A stretch of DNA of 64,000 nt, taken from Solenopsis invicta (taxonomy: Eukaryota > Arthropoda > Insecta > Hymenoptera > Formicidae). The DNA lies in the NCBI RefSeq assembly GCF_016802725.1, contig NC_052677.1, forward strand, positions 17,819,829 to 17,883,828, in the 5' to 3' direction. A program made the position numbers and the translations under genes. The first letter of the stretch is position 1. Each line of letters begins with the position of its first letter. The notes under the pieces are model-generated. The model ran no database searches, was not told where the DNA came from, and worked only from the letters and a program-made list of their open reading frames with translations. Positions 49,001 through 61,300 of the stretch are shown one piece after another.

Positions 49001-51058
49001 TACTTGCACGGTATGCCAGAAGAGTTTCTCGCAAAATGGTAATTTGCAGGAACATATGCGCATTCATACCGGTGAAAAACCATATAGCTGCGATTACTGC
49101 GGTAGAAAGTTTACCACATCGTCACAATTTAAACTGCATGTGAAACGACATACCGGCGAGCGGCCGTGGAAATGTGAGTTTTGCGCCAAGAGTTTTTTGC
49201 ACAAGGATACATGGAAATGTCATGTACGCAGACACAAGGGGGAACGTCCGTTTCAGTGCAACCAATGCAACCGTGGATTTACAGAGCAGTGGGCGCTAAA
49301 GAAACATCTTCGCTTGCATACTGGTAATCAAAAACGATGAACGATGCCGCAAATTAAAAAATAGAAGAATATAATTTATTATATTTATATAGTAAAATAT
49401 AACTGGGTATTTCTGTTTTTGCATCGCTTTAATTCCCGTTATAATTATAAACTATTATATATAACTATTTTATTCTCTTTTTGCAGGTGAGAAACCTTAT
49501 TCTTGTGATGTGTGCGGCAAGGCTTTTGCCGACTGTTCAAATCTGACAAAACACAAGAAGGTATTGCAGGAAATTTATTCATGTTTACAATTTTTTATTT
49601 TACGTTTTGTATTTTTTGTTAGCAGTCAGTAATAACTGTCAATTTCTACAGGTGCACAGAGAAAATAAGATGCTGACTGTGAACAGATCGGAAGGATCTC
49701 CGATCGGCGAAGTGTGGCAAATTCTGCCGAATTCGCAAGAAACTGACGAACGGACGTTCAATGATCAAATAATCACTACTGATGAGGCATCTAATGACGA
49801 AATCCAACAGATTATATATGTTTCTTATCAAGATCCTCAAGATCCTAATCAATCGCGAACGTTGCATTTAGGTACGTAGACAATTATATTAATGATTTTG
49901 TTAATGTATATATTCATTTTTCATTGATTAATTGATCAGTTATTAATACAATTATGGAAATTTAGTTGACGCCAACGTAATCAAAAACAAAGACATGGTG
50001 ACAACAAATACGAATTCTTTGTCACGTTTGAACGTTGAGAACGAAATTAGTGCTGATAAAGTTATGAATAATGCAGCTAGTAACAATGAGGAGCAGTCAG
50101 AGTTCGAATTGTCGGATTCAGATTTGCAATTGCAGGTAAAAAGGATGAATCCTATTATTTTTATCACTAAATGTTTTAAAACTTATGCTAGAAACTGCAT
50201 TTTTACTATTACCTTATTATTTATCTAAAGTGTTATTAAGTTCTAATTGAATATTTATATTTCTGTCTTATATTATTAATTTTTAAGATTATATAGCTAT
50301 AATTCCTTAAAAAACGCAGCTGTTCTTTATAATCGAAATTCTTCTTCCATGGAATTTAAATCTATTATTACTTTTAGATTACGGATGAACACGGAAATCC
50401 TATTCCGTTGTCCATTCAAGAGGCTCGACAGCTTCTTTCACAGGGGCATTTTATCAGCCAATTGAACGATAGTCAGATCATTAGGGTCCATCCTGGAATG
50501 TTCGCACAACAACTCCAAGCCTTAAACATTCATGTCGACGAAGATACTGTAGAGGAAAGCGGCATTATGGTTCGTCCAAGTACGACAAAGAATATCGAGA
50601 CGATGTCGGCAATTCAAGCTGACGCAGAAGCAATCGTCCAAGCACTTGAGGTTAATTTCTAGTTTAGTAATATTAACGGAGTCTTTTTGTGATTTTTTTT
50701 AAGATGTTCAGCAACAGATGGAGGAAAAAAGGAGTAAATTCTATGTGATACAGATGAAAATCAGGAATTATAAAAGTGCGATTAATTGCACTGATCATAA
50801 AAATATATCATTTTTATATTTGATAATAAAATACTTTGTTACTGAAATATTTTAACACACTGTTTTTTATAGGATGAAAATACCGATGCTACGGCAGTCG
50901 CGACAATTAATCAGCTAGGAAGTATTGAGCAGGCTGGACTTATGGATGGTGAACAAGCAATCGAATTCATGACCCAAGATGGACAAAAGGTTCGCGTTTT
51001 AACGTCATGTCCTATTGATCCAATGCAGCTTGCTTCAGAGTACCTGACTATTGTATAA
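43025..51058 (+). CDS. ZAD-domain C2H2 zinc-finger protein with 13 fingers
   Basis: A probable DNA-binding transcription factor or chromatin architectural protein. Exons are 43025-43162, 44301-44565, 44647-44756, 45232-45350, 45435-45574, 45979-46147, 46907-47279, 47939-48276, 48977-49323, 49487-49560, 49652-49871, 49966-50135, 50378-50650 and 50873-51058, giving 973 residues. The N-terminal ZAD pairs Cys13/Cys16 with Cys58/Cys61 and mediates dimerisation in this family. An AT-hook (KRGRPPK) and an acidic/basic segment follow. Thirteen C2H2 fingers come next, the last five joined by typical TGEKP-type linkers. The C-terminal 230 residues are Gln/Asp/Glu-rich and finger-free, ending PMQLASEYLTIV. 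ZAD proteins are expanded in insects, so I give no orthologue name. Retention of the intron after 49323 would give an early stop right after finger 12. Confidence 0.92.
43755..43898. mobile_element. MITE-like palindrome in intron 1 of the ZAD gene
   Basis: The ends GGTCCATTTA (43755) and TGTAAACAGACC (43887-43898) are inverted. The interior arms share GGTTAATTC/TTAATTTAC-like and TTTCTATCTTCTTTT/AAAAGATATAGAAAA pairs. Length is about 144 bp, non-coding. Confidence 0.6.
44033..44146. mobile_element. Second MITE-like palindrome in intron 1 of the ZAD gene
   Basis: The left arm GGAATGGATTTTGTAACCTT (44033-44052) pairs with the right arm AAGGTTACAGAATTGATCCC (44126-44145), and pairing continues inward through AATAATGTCATTA and TAACGACATAGTT. 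It is about 114 bp with arms over nearly its whole length. Confidence 0.7.
48420..48700. repeat. Dispersed repeat, copy 2 (ZAD gene intron 8)
   Basis: It shares ordered sequence blocks with 19190-19520 in the PP4 intron (TTTATGATT, CATTCTTGAATTTTT, TATAGCTT, AATAACTTTCTAAAATAGC) in the same orientation. A weaker relative may occupy about 25900-26080 in ASPM intron 5. Confidence 0.55.
48761..48914. mobile_element. MITE with about 39-bp terminal inverted repeats in ZAD gene intron 8
   Basis: The left arm from ACCCAGTTTTTCATTATC (48761) and the right arm ending GATAATGAAAAACCGAGTTT (48896-48915) are inverted copies that stay matched over about 39 bases with roughly six mismatches, including GTTAACTCATGGTTAAA. 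The element is about 154 bp. It is one of the clearest MITEs in the window. Confidence 0.8.
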
Positions 51059-51334
51059 TGAAAGGAAAATTAGATACAATCGATGGATTCTCTCTTGTGT
51101 GTGAATATTTTGGTGATTATCAGGTTTAGAAATTTATAAAAAATGTAAAAAGTTTCAACAGATTATTTCTTTATAAAATTTTTCATTGATTGGTGTAATT
51201 TCAATACACAATATTGCTACTCGTAATATTTCTATAAATGAAATTCAATTAAAATTATGGCAGAGTTGCTTCAACTAAACACATTTTATAAATTTAGATT
51301 TTGTTACAAGATTGCTTAAAGATTATTCAAGTCT

Positions 51335-51750
51335 TATAAGCGCTATAATATTATTTAATATTAATAAAAAGTGATTATATGTCTTCTTGATAATATTATA
51401 TGAATATTATGTGAGAAGTAAATAATATTTACGTCAATATTTTAAATTATCGGGAATATTATAACTTTTAAGTACAATAATTAAAGTTTATGAATATTTT
51501 ATGCATAACTCGCATTAATTTTTGAACAAAAATATTTTCATAATATTTCATGGATATTGAAATAATATTATATAAAACGAATATTATATAAAACAGATAT
51601 ATAACATTAATACAGTATATAATATTAAATTTCTATAAATTTAGTTTCTATAATATTAAAAAATATATTCTCGGAATATTATTTTAATATTATTTTAATT
51701 TTTAATAATATTCATACAATATAATTCTAGGAATATTATAGCGCTTATGG
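51335..51750. mobile_element. MITE-like element, AT-rich, TATAAGCGCTATAATATT ends
   Basis: The left end TTATAAGCGCTATAATATT (51335-51353) is repeated inverted at 51732-51749 (AATATTATAGCGCTTATG). The interior is made of many AATATT/ATAATATT palindromes. It is about 415 bp and has no open frame. Confidence 0.7.
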
Positions 51751-51955
51751 AAAGAATCTTTTGATCATAGATGAAATTAATATTTATAAGTCGAAAACAA
51801 AATGTACATGGGATCATAGATGATTGAGTCATGGATGATTATAGATCATCAACTGACGATTATTTGATAATAGTACACAATAATAATTGATTTCTTATAG
51901 TAATGATATATGTATATTATACATTATATTATAAAAAAAATATTGTATATACATA

Positions 51956-52005
51956 TTACTATTATTATTATTATTATTGTTGTTGTTGTTGTTGTTGTTA
52001 TTGTG
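51956..52005. repeat. (ATT)n(GTT)n microsatellite
   Basis: A run of ATT units passes into a run of GTT (TTG) units over about 50 bases. Confidence 0.9.
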
Positions 52006-52095
52006 TTGTAAGACATTAATGCTCTGGTGTGTGTACAAATTCATGTGTTATATCATTTATGGCCCTATGTGTACATACAATGAGGTACATTAACG

Positions 52096-52276
52096 AGGTC
52101 CTTTTTCGGTATAGTTAATGTAAAAATCACAGCAATCTAAAGGTTAGTTTGGTAATTGTTCAGATGAACACATCTCACCTTTGATTTTGACAAAATTAGG
52201 CTCATTCCAACCTTTAGCCAATTAGATGAATTCACAAAGTCAAAGTTAAATTGAGTTTCTACACCGAAAAAGACCT
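52096..52276. mobile_element. MITE with AGGTC-TTTTTCGGT terminal inverted repeats
   Basis: The left end AGGTCCTTTTTCGGTATAG (52096-52114) and the right end CTACACCGAAAAAGACCT (52259-52276) are inverted repeats with one indel and one mismatch. The subterminal CTAAAGGTTAG and CCAACCTTTAG also pair. Element length is about 181 bp. Confidence 0.8.
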
Positions 52277-53174
52277 CTGAAAGAAATTGTGCTTAAAGTA
52301 TTTATTGGAGCATATATAAGAAATGTATATACGTATTTGTACATACGTACACATATATCATTTAGTATAATAGTATTAGTGAACGTATGACAGATGATCG
52401 TCTAAACGTAATCTCTGATAGATTAGTTTTAAACCCTTATATCCCAAAAACTAAATCTTGAAATAAAAATTTACAAATTACTATTTTTTTATTTAATTTT
52501 TCAAGAACTTTCTCGAGAACTCACTAGAGTTCCTAAAGTAAGAGTCTGGACAGCTTATCCATCCTATTGGTGCCGACAAAATATGGCGGAACCAATAAAA
52601 TATCTCGAATTAATACTTTACTCGAAGTATTATTCAAATGATAGGTAAAATAACAATAGGAATACAAATTTGTTTTTGATGCTGTGTTGCGCTGTACTGT
52701 GCTGCAACTAAATTGTTTTAATTGTGCACCGGGAATTTTAGCGTTATAAAAAAAGGCCGACATGGCACCTCTCAGATTCCTCTTTGCTATAGAATTCTCG
52801 CCAAATGCTCCCTTCTGATTTTCTTACTTCTTTGGTTTTATTTGTGTAAAAATATACAAATACAAAGATACAAAGAATATGATTTTAAAAATTATGATTA
52901 AAAGTTAACAATTAAAATAATATTATTTAATAATGGCATATTTTCTATTTATATAATGCCTGAGTTTCGTCCGACGGAAAATTTTTCATTGAAAAACCTT
53001 TCCCTACAATTAGAACAATTAGATACGCAGCATCCACACTTTCTACAAAATTTGTGTAATTTATAATGAATTACGGTAACAGCTATTGTAAACCAATTTT
53101 CTTAAGCCGCAAAAAACATTTACGAACCAATCAGAAGAAGTTGAAATGCGAATAACTTTTATTTTACGAAAGTG

Positions 53175-53226
53175 GCAGAATAGCCAATAGAATTATTCGG
53201 TGGTATTCTTCCATTGGCTATTTTGC
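53175..53226. promoter_or_regulatory. Paired inverted CCAAT boxes
   Basis: GCAGAATAGCCAATAGAA on one side and TTCCATTGGCTATTTTGC on the other form an inverted pair centred on 53200, about 180 bases before the start codon at 53393. A further CCAAT lies at about 53128. This fits a promoter for the small downstream gene. Confidence 0.45.
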
Positions 53227-53303
53227 AAAAAAAAAGAACAAACTTAATGCTGGGTTTACAATGCGGTTGTATCTATTTGGACTGCGTTCTGAAATTCACT
53301 GCC

Positions 53304-53354
53304 AGTACTGAAAAGCTATAGTATACGTAACGTAAACTATAGATTTTCAGTACT
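53304..53354. repeat. Near-perfect 19-bp hairpin just upstream of the 53393 start codon
   Basis: The arm AGTACTGAAAAGCTATAGT (53304-53322) and the arm ACTATAGATTTTCAGTACT (53336-53354) pair at 18 of 19 positions around a 13-base loop. It ends 38 bases before the ATG, so it lies in the promoter or the 5' UTR. Confidence 0.85.
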
Positions 53355-53392
53355 TACAGTAAATTTTGTAACACAGCCTTGGTGTCAGTGGC

Positions 53393-55284
53393 ATGGAGCG
53401 GAAGCGTCTAAAATTTTCTCCCTGGCCGGCGTGTTTGGCTATTCGTGAGAATCACTTACCAGCCGATATTCCGTATATCCCGATTTTGATCGAGGATATA
53501 TCTCGGTACGCGTCCTTACCCGATTACGCGGAAAATTGTATAAAGAGCGTACAAACGATCGGTGAGATTATACCCACTACCGCGCGAAATTCTTATTTAC
53601 AAAGTATTTCGTCGGAACTCGAGGTGAGAATCACCCTTAGTTTAGAGGAGCTTCCTGCACACACTCTCTACTTCAAGGACCACAAGGGAAGGCATCTGTT
53701 TATATGGGTAAAGCAGTCTAGTCCTTTTCAAAAAGTTTGTCCTGTCAAATAGAACACAAAACTCTTGAATTTTTTAAAACGAAAATACAACAAAAAAGTA
53801 TTTGCATATAAATACGTGGTTGTTACTAAATGCTTTACACAAGTTAGCTTTCTGAGTTAGTTTTCATTATTTTTAAAAATATGAAAAAATTTTTTAATGA
53901 CTTACATGTACTTTAACATTTTAGTAGGTAATTGTCTAGAACAAGTATTTATTTAATAAAAATTGTACATAAATAGTATAACTACAATGTTATTGGTTCT
54001 CCAAAGAAAAGAAATTTGCAGGACAAAATTGTCGAATTGTGTGTATATAGCATTGAGATAATAGATATTTTTAAAAAAAATAGCAATCTTTATTTTTAGA
54101 AACATTTTTAATTCATGTATACATATAAGTATAAGTATGAAGCTAGAATACATATCACAAATTAATTTGGCAAGCAATTTAGCAGTATTGATGCTAAGAT
54201 GCATCTATAATAGGAATCTTACAGATTAATAATACTGATCAGTAATATTACTAATATTGAATTAATAATATTAACAACTTAATGTATATCGGTATTTGTA
54301 CAAATTAAAATTATTTCTATATCATGATTGTAGAATAATATTGACAAAAATATTGATACATTTTTTTCACACTTTTTATAATCATTGTACTCTGTCAATA
54401 TCTCTATTACATAGTGGTGCTGAAGCTTGAGAATCAAAAAATTTAAATCATCAATATTCTATTAATAGACAACGAATATGTAGCGTGCAATTCACTAGAG
54501 ATCATAAAAATTCACACATAAATTATTTTTAGACATCATAATCCATAACAGACTGGTATAGGTTTTCTCATCTTTATGATTGACATTTCCTTTAATTTCA
54601 CTTATATAAATATTAAATGTTTTATAAAAATTTGTGTTATTTTATTTTATTGCCATTTTCTTTGGAGATATAAGCTCTTTTATAGAAGCAATTGTACTGT
54701 ACCAATACTTTTGTTGTGTATACCAGTTTTTATGTATACTAGTTTTTTTCATATTTTTTTACAGGAAAAGTTTCGTATCTTTAAAGTTTTTGGAATGTTG
54801 GAACAGAGGAAAAATGAAGTTGTACTGGTAGCTTATAAACTACTAGCAGTCCAAGATGTACAAGGCAGCTTGAATACATTATCATTGTTGTCTTCAGCAG
54901 TTCGTCCCATGTATTACCAGTAAGATTTCACATAAGAGCTACATCCAGTGATTCCAGTGATAGAAAACCTATACTTATTAAAATTTTTATTTTTTTATCA
55001 CAGAGATTATAGATTATTTTACAAAATAATTATTTATCTTATAAATTATATTTTATAATTTATAAGAAACCCAATATGGCTTACTTGCCATTTTGAATGG
55101 AACAAATAACACTATGTCATAGAGGCTGTCAATGTGACTTATTTGACTGTTTAATTTGTGTGTTCTAAACACATATATGTGTTTAAAATAATTTAAAATA
55201 ATTAACAAAAATTTTTCTTTCCAAACTAGTATTATTTAAGTATAACTTAAAAGTATGACTTCTTGCAGGTATAAAGAGAAGTAG
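53393..55284 (+). CDS. Small protein of unknown function, possible OB-fold (TEN1/RMI2-like size)
   Basis: I do not recognise this gene with certainty. Exons are 53393-53707, 54765-54919 and 55269-55284, giving 161 residues. If the second intron is retained, an in-frame TAA at 54921 gives a 157-residue protein. The N-terminus is basic (MERKRLKFSPWPACLA). Residues about 50-150 look like alternating beta strands with a late helix: LEVRITLSLEEL, HTLYFKDHKGRHLFIW, FRIFKVFGMLEQ, EVVLVAYKLLAVQD, then a helix up to VRPMYYQYKEK. The tail recalls the TEN1 subunit of the CST telomere complex (GEL...V.A..L..V, then a helix and Y-rich end), and RMI2 is a second option; both are only impressions. Its last exon runs into the first exon of PRMT7. 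Confidence 0.6.
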
Positions 55285-55345
55285 AGCAAAAGCATGTTTA
55301 TTTAAATAAATCTTCTACCTTCCTGCATATATATTTCATTATTGG

Positions 55346-58300
55346 ATGTTAAGAGCTGGTTTTACTGTAGTAAGAATATTATTTAATCGAAACATGAGTA
55401 TATTTACACAATGCTTGAATCCTCTCACTGGTGTTGCCTCATGGGAGGAAAAAGATCAATATTATGATTATCATCAAGAAGTAGCTAGATCCGCCTTTGC
55501 AGACATGCTACACGACCATGAACGAGTTAGTATTTTGTTATATCACATTTTTAATATTTTTTTTATTCAGTAATAATTTTAAGATAGTATTCTAATCTAA
55601 AGCGCGAAAAGAATGGATTATTTTAGGGAATTTTTTTAACTTTAGAATCCCAATGCAATTGAATAATATATAGCTATTAGTATTGATATGTAAATTTTAC
55701 GTTTAAGAAACTAGGAAAATGTAACAAAAAATGATAAGGGATTAGAATAGTCACTTTTCATAATCAACTTGTTAAGTAACAAATTAATTGACGAGTTATT
55801 TTTTTAATGAGTAATGCATAATGACAACTAGTTGCTTGTCAAAAGTGACTTCTCGACCATAGCATTACTATTACCGTTATGAAAAATTATAACGTCATTA
55901 CCAAATTTATGAAAAAATAAAAGAAACGTCTTCCCTGCATTTTACATATACTATGTAAAAGTTGAAGTCAATAATTTCAGTAGTTTCTGAGAACTTGTGT
56001 CAGCTGAAAAATCTTGTTGTTTTTGTTTCTAAATTTATGTAACATAAAAATTGATAAACACTTAACCGTTTATAGATATTCACTAAGTATATACAATAGA
56101 TGTGCAAAAACATAGAAGAATATGTGTGGCAGTTTTTCTTTAAAATCTCAAAAATGGGTCACTTTTTTGCGCTGCAGATTGGAATGCTTTTTTAAACAGT
56201 GAAATTAAAATATTTTATGTTTTGTTTCACAGAATGAGAAGTATTATGTTGCTCTCAAAGCTGCTATTGAAAAGAAACATCAAGCTGGTGAGGAAGCTAA
56301 TGTTCTTGACATAGGCACTGGGACGGGCTTGTTGTCAATGATGGCTGCCAGATGTGGAGCAGATACAATAACGGCATGTGAGGTAAAAGAAGAAATTAAT
56401 TTAATTTACAGAAATTTCTTTTAGAATTTACTCTCAAAATCATGATAGTGGTAAGATAACATAAACTTGAAGAAATTTACAATATTTTTAGTAAAATTTA
56501 GTAAACTTAAATTATTTTATAATATAAAATAGGCCGGTTAAATTTTATTAAAATCTTATAAAATTTTGCTAAAATTTATAGTAAAATTCTTCAAAATCCA
56601 TATTATAAACTATTGTTAGTTTGAGAATAAATTCTAAGTGAAAAATTTTTTTGTGTGATTTTTGTTTAAAATTTGGTTAATAAAAGCAAAATATTTTTAT
56701 TAAAAAATTTATATGTGGAAGACAAGATTAAGCAAAAAAAAATACTATAAAAAATTTAGTCAAATCAATTAATTAGTTTTTGAGATATTGTGAGCATAGA
56801 TTTTGAATTATCTGGCTTTTGGAATGAAATGGAACTTATTTTTCTTTTTTCTAACGAAGGTACTTCTTTCCTAAATAAATCATTAGAAAACCATTAAAAA
56901 TGAATGATGAACAATAATCATTTCTATTGTGATAGAAATTTATGCGAAAAAATTAAAAACGCTCTTATTTGAAAACTGATTAACTAATTACAAGTCATAT
57001 ATATATTTTACCCCAGCAAAAATCCCATAATATTAAAAATTCTGTAACATTTAAAATTCATTAATTTTTGTTGGATTTGAGTAAAGGACGATAGGTAAAT
57101 TAGACTGATTTTCCTTCCCGCTCGTCTTTGGAATAATATGAATTTTTTTTGTAATTTTTGAGCTACACACAGAACCTTATTTTGATCTTTAAAAAATTTT
57201 AATTCATTAGATGTTAAAATCAGCATTTATGATATTGACGTCTGATATTTACGTCTTGTGTGATTTTATACATACTTTCAAGGTCTGTGCGCTGATAAAT
57301 TTTTCAGTCTTGAAACAGTTTTTGAAAATAGTAATATCACAATATCAAATCGACAATTAATTTAATAATAATAAATGATACTAACAAGCATTATTATTAA
57401 ATCCTTTTTTCTTTAAAAAACTGTGAGAAAAATGTTGCAAAAAAAATACCATCTCAGTCAGGGATCAAACTTGAGATCTCCCGTCTTTCCGAAGATATCT
57501 TGGTCGCTTTGACCATTGAAGCATATGGTGATATTTATCGAAGGCGTTATTTTTTGCAACAAATACTTTACCTTTAGTTTTTTTTTAAGAAGGAAGAGGC
57601 ATTTTCCTATTGAAAAATTATCAAGAAAGGTCATATACGAGCTATTAAAGGAAAAAAAATATACATTTTGTTCTTATTTACCCAAAGCCAAAATTGTCTA
57701 TTTTACCCATTGTCTTTTGATTTACATATTTCAGACAAGTAATACTTTAGGAAAATGCAAAAAACAAAAAATTGATTTCTTTAAGTTTTTTTCCAAGTTT
57801 TTAATCTATTATCTTCTTTAAGAGAAGAGAATTTTGAAATCTTTTTCAAAGGTGCAATTCATACGAAAAGATTTTATTTAGGCTTTCAAACCAATGGCCA
57901 ATTGCGCTGCAAAAATAATAAAAGGGAATGGCTTCGAGGACCGAATCAAATTGATCCATAAACGTTCTACAAAGATAACAGTGGGCAAGGATGGCGATAT
58001 GCCGAAACGTGCGAATATTCTAGTCACTGAAGTATTCGACACCGAGTTAATTGGCGAAGGGGCATTATCAACATTTCGTCATGCGCACGAAGTTCTTCTC
58101 GAGGTAACACTAAGCCTGCATATGATTTTGCTGATTCAAGATACGCTTACGGTCTTTACTTTATTAGCAAAACAGCATAGTTGTGCCACACAGAGGAACG
58201 GTATGGGCCCAAGTGGTTGAGAGTTCCAAAGTCTGCGCTTGGAACCGAGTGAAGCCTATTAAGAACGGAGAGATGTTGATTGACGCTCCACCGACTATCC

Positions 58301-61300
58301 AAGCATGCTCCGGTGCTGCGGCTGTGCACGATATGCAACTGTCGCGTCTTCCTCGCGATACTTTTGTGCCTTTACTGCCGGCACAGCCTATCTTCAGGTA
58401 ACGATCTTATCTTTTTTTGGATTTTCTCATCTCTTTAACTAAGGAATACATATTTATCATTTAAAAAATTATTATCCAAAAACTATTATTTCCATTTTTA
58501 AATCTATTTCTTTGTCATCTCAATCAATTAATTATTATTGCGTTCACAACTTTAAGTGGATTTTAAATTAAAGAGTTTTCTTTATAAACATTTGCAACTC
58601 TAAATTTTTTACGTGATGTGATTGTCAGCTATATGTGCAACTTCTAAGATCACAGAGATTTCTGTCAACTCTTTCTTTAGTTTGGATTACGAATCAAAAA
58701 GTCTGTACATGGGATAAAATTTGAGATTTGTTAGTTACGAGTCCATTGCCCCCTACACAGAGCCACGCGACATTTCGTTTATTTTTATAATAATAAACAC
58801 ATTTGATATAATATATTTATCTAATTATTTTGAAATTTATTTTTATTTTCTGTTTTTCCTTCATCATATCTAAAAAGCATAAACTATGATTTGAACATTT
58901 TTAAATGTTCATTAAAAATTACAAGCAAAGTTATAAAAAAAAACTGACTTTTTCAAGCTGTAGTTAAAGAACTTATTCTCTCTCAGAAAGAGCTTATTCA
59001 AAAAAAGATTAAAAAAAAATTTAAGAAAAATTAATTTGAATATGTCGAGTAATGAGAAAAAGGAATATAAAGGTAGTTTTGCAATGTCACAATTGTATTT
59101 TATTCTTTAATAATAATTTTTAAATATATTGACTTTGAAAATATATTCAGGTTTGACTGGTCCGGTAAGGAACCTCTATTGAACAATGAAAAGGTATCGT
59201 TGCTTACACAACCACTAACAAGTGGGACTGCACATGCAATTTTTATGTGGTGGGACTTGAATATGGATACAGATAATCAGGTAACAATATATTTTTTATA
59301 TATTATTTTTCTAGACATTTTTATTAATTTTATGCCATGCATCATTTTCAGGTGTTATTGAGTTGCGCACCTGTATGGGAGCATCCGAGCATACCTGATG
59401 ATATGAAAAAAGATGCTTCGTGTTTGCAACAAATGGCAGATTCGATACCTTGGAGGGATCATTGGATGCAAGCTGTCTATTATCTTCCAGAAGAAATATC
59501 CATTACGTATGGCACTGAGGTCAACCTTATCGGTTATCACGATGAATATTCTTTCTGGTTTAAATTATTGAATGGACCTATGTAAGTTTTTGTTTATCTA
59601 TAATATGTTTCAGTTTCGCATTTCACCTAATTTATACCGCTTTATTAGCTTCTTGTATTATTACTGATTAGAGTTGGATAATAACTAGTTAAAAAGTTAA
59701 AAATTAAATAAAATTAAAAAGTTAATAATTTTTAATTTATCTTAATGTTAAATGAGTTGATTTTTAACTTTATTTTTAATAACTGACTAGTTATTTTTAA
59801 AATGCATAAACGTTAACTTACTATTTTTTTTATAAGTTACAAATTTACCTATGTAAAAGTAAAAAATACATTTCTGTAAAAAATATTCCTTTTTCATTTT
59901 ATATAAACTTAATTTATAAATAACATATTAAATTTATATTTGATCTATATCGTAATTGTGTTGTTTTTTAGTCAATTTTAACAAATTACGACATTCTCTG
60001 GATATAAATGCTTTTCAAAATCAACTTTTAATTTAACGCAACAGAATTAATTTTTTGTTCATGCAATTTTTAACGTAATTGATTTTAAACTATTAACTTT
60101 AACTTAATTTAGTTTATAGTTTCAAAAAAATATTAATTTATTTAACCCCATTACTTTTCAAAATAATATTTGAAAATAATTTAAATTATGTACTATATTA
60201 GGACACAGAATTTATTTACTTCAGCTTGCATATTAAGGAGTTTACAATATAAAACTTAATGAAATACATCCATTCACTTCTTGAATAACTAAAACTTAGT
60301 AATTCTTATGTCATTCTTATTACATTATAATAATAATACAAAAGTCTTATTTTACTTTCTAACTGTTTTTATTACCTTTCTTTTCAATTCTTCAAGTCTC
60401 TTTCCATACTTATGTATACGTCTGCTATATTAAAATAAAAAGAAAAATTTCTTTTACAGAGATGAGATTCCCGATTGTCAGAGACCCGAGTGTAATTGCT
60501 GGGCACATATCGCGTACTCGCGGACGCGTATCGGACAATTAAACGACACAATTCGCAATCAGAGATATCTACAGGCCTTACGGAAGAAGATCACTCCGAA
60601 CAGCGTTTGTCTTTGCGTTTCGGACGGTTGCTTGTTAGCTCTCGCAGTTGCGAGATTAGGCGCAAAGGTGTTTCTCTTGGAACAAAATTTTCTGTCGCGT
60701 AGAACCATGGAGATGTTTGTACAGGCGAATGGGCTCTTCGATCGTGTAAAAATCATTGAGTCAGTCGATGGTCTGCCGGAGGCGAGCGAAATTGATTTCA
60801 TCTTTGGCGAGCCGTACTTTCTGAGCTCCATCGTACCTTGGGAGAATCTACGATTTTGGTATCTCGCCTCCCAATATCCATCAAGTATCGCAAGGATGCC
60901 GGTCACGGCGACGATCAGGGCCGCCGCTGTTGAATTCAAGGATTTGCAAAAAATAAGAGCCCCTCTTGGCACCTGTGAAGGCTTCGATCTCTCATCCTTT
61001 GACAGACTTATTCAAGTTGGTTTCATTAGTTTATTCTCACTTCATATCATTTATTATAGTAAAGAGAAATTGTCAAACGTAAACAGTAATTAATGAAAAA
61101 ATTTAAAAATGAGATAGTAAAGTTAGAAAGTTAATAACTTTAACTCAGTTAATTTCACAAATTACTTTTTTTTTCAACTAGTTATTTTTAAAACACATCT
61201 TAGCTATTAATTTTTTTTCTTAAATTAATGATTTACCTATGTAAATAAAACAAACTGTAAAATATACATTCTCAAACAATATTTCTTGATTATTTCATGT

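Larger units (their letters stand above)
51059..53392. other. Intergenic region with several small repeats
   Basis: 2.3 kb lie between the ZAD gene and the next gene. The left part holds the ZAD 3' UTR. Two inverted-repeat elements (51335-51750 and 52096-52276) and a trinucleotide microsatellite fill much of the rest. The right end carries CCAAT boxes and a hairpin and is likely promoter. No protein-coding gene is visible. Confidence 0.6.

Noticed and set aside
54576..54923. 115-codon frame including exon 2 of the small gene and the intron before it
   Set aside because: The upstream part is hydrophobic intron translation ending at a strong polypyrimidine-AG acceptor at 54764; only 54765 onward fits the splice model.
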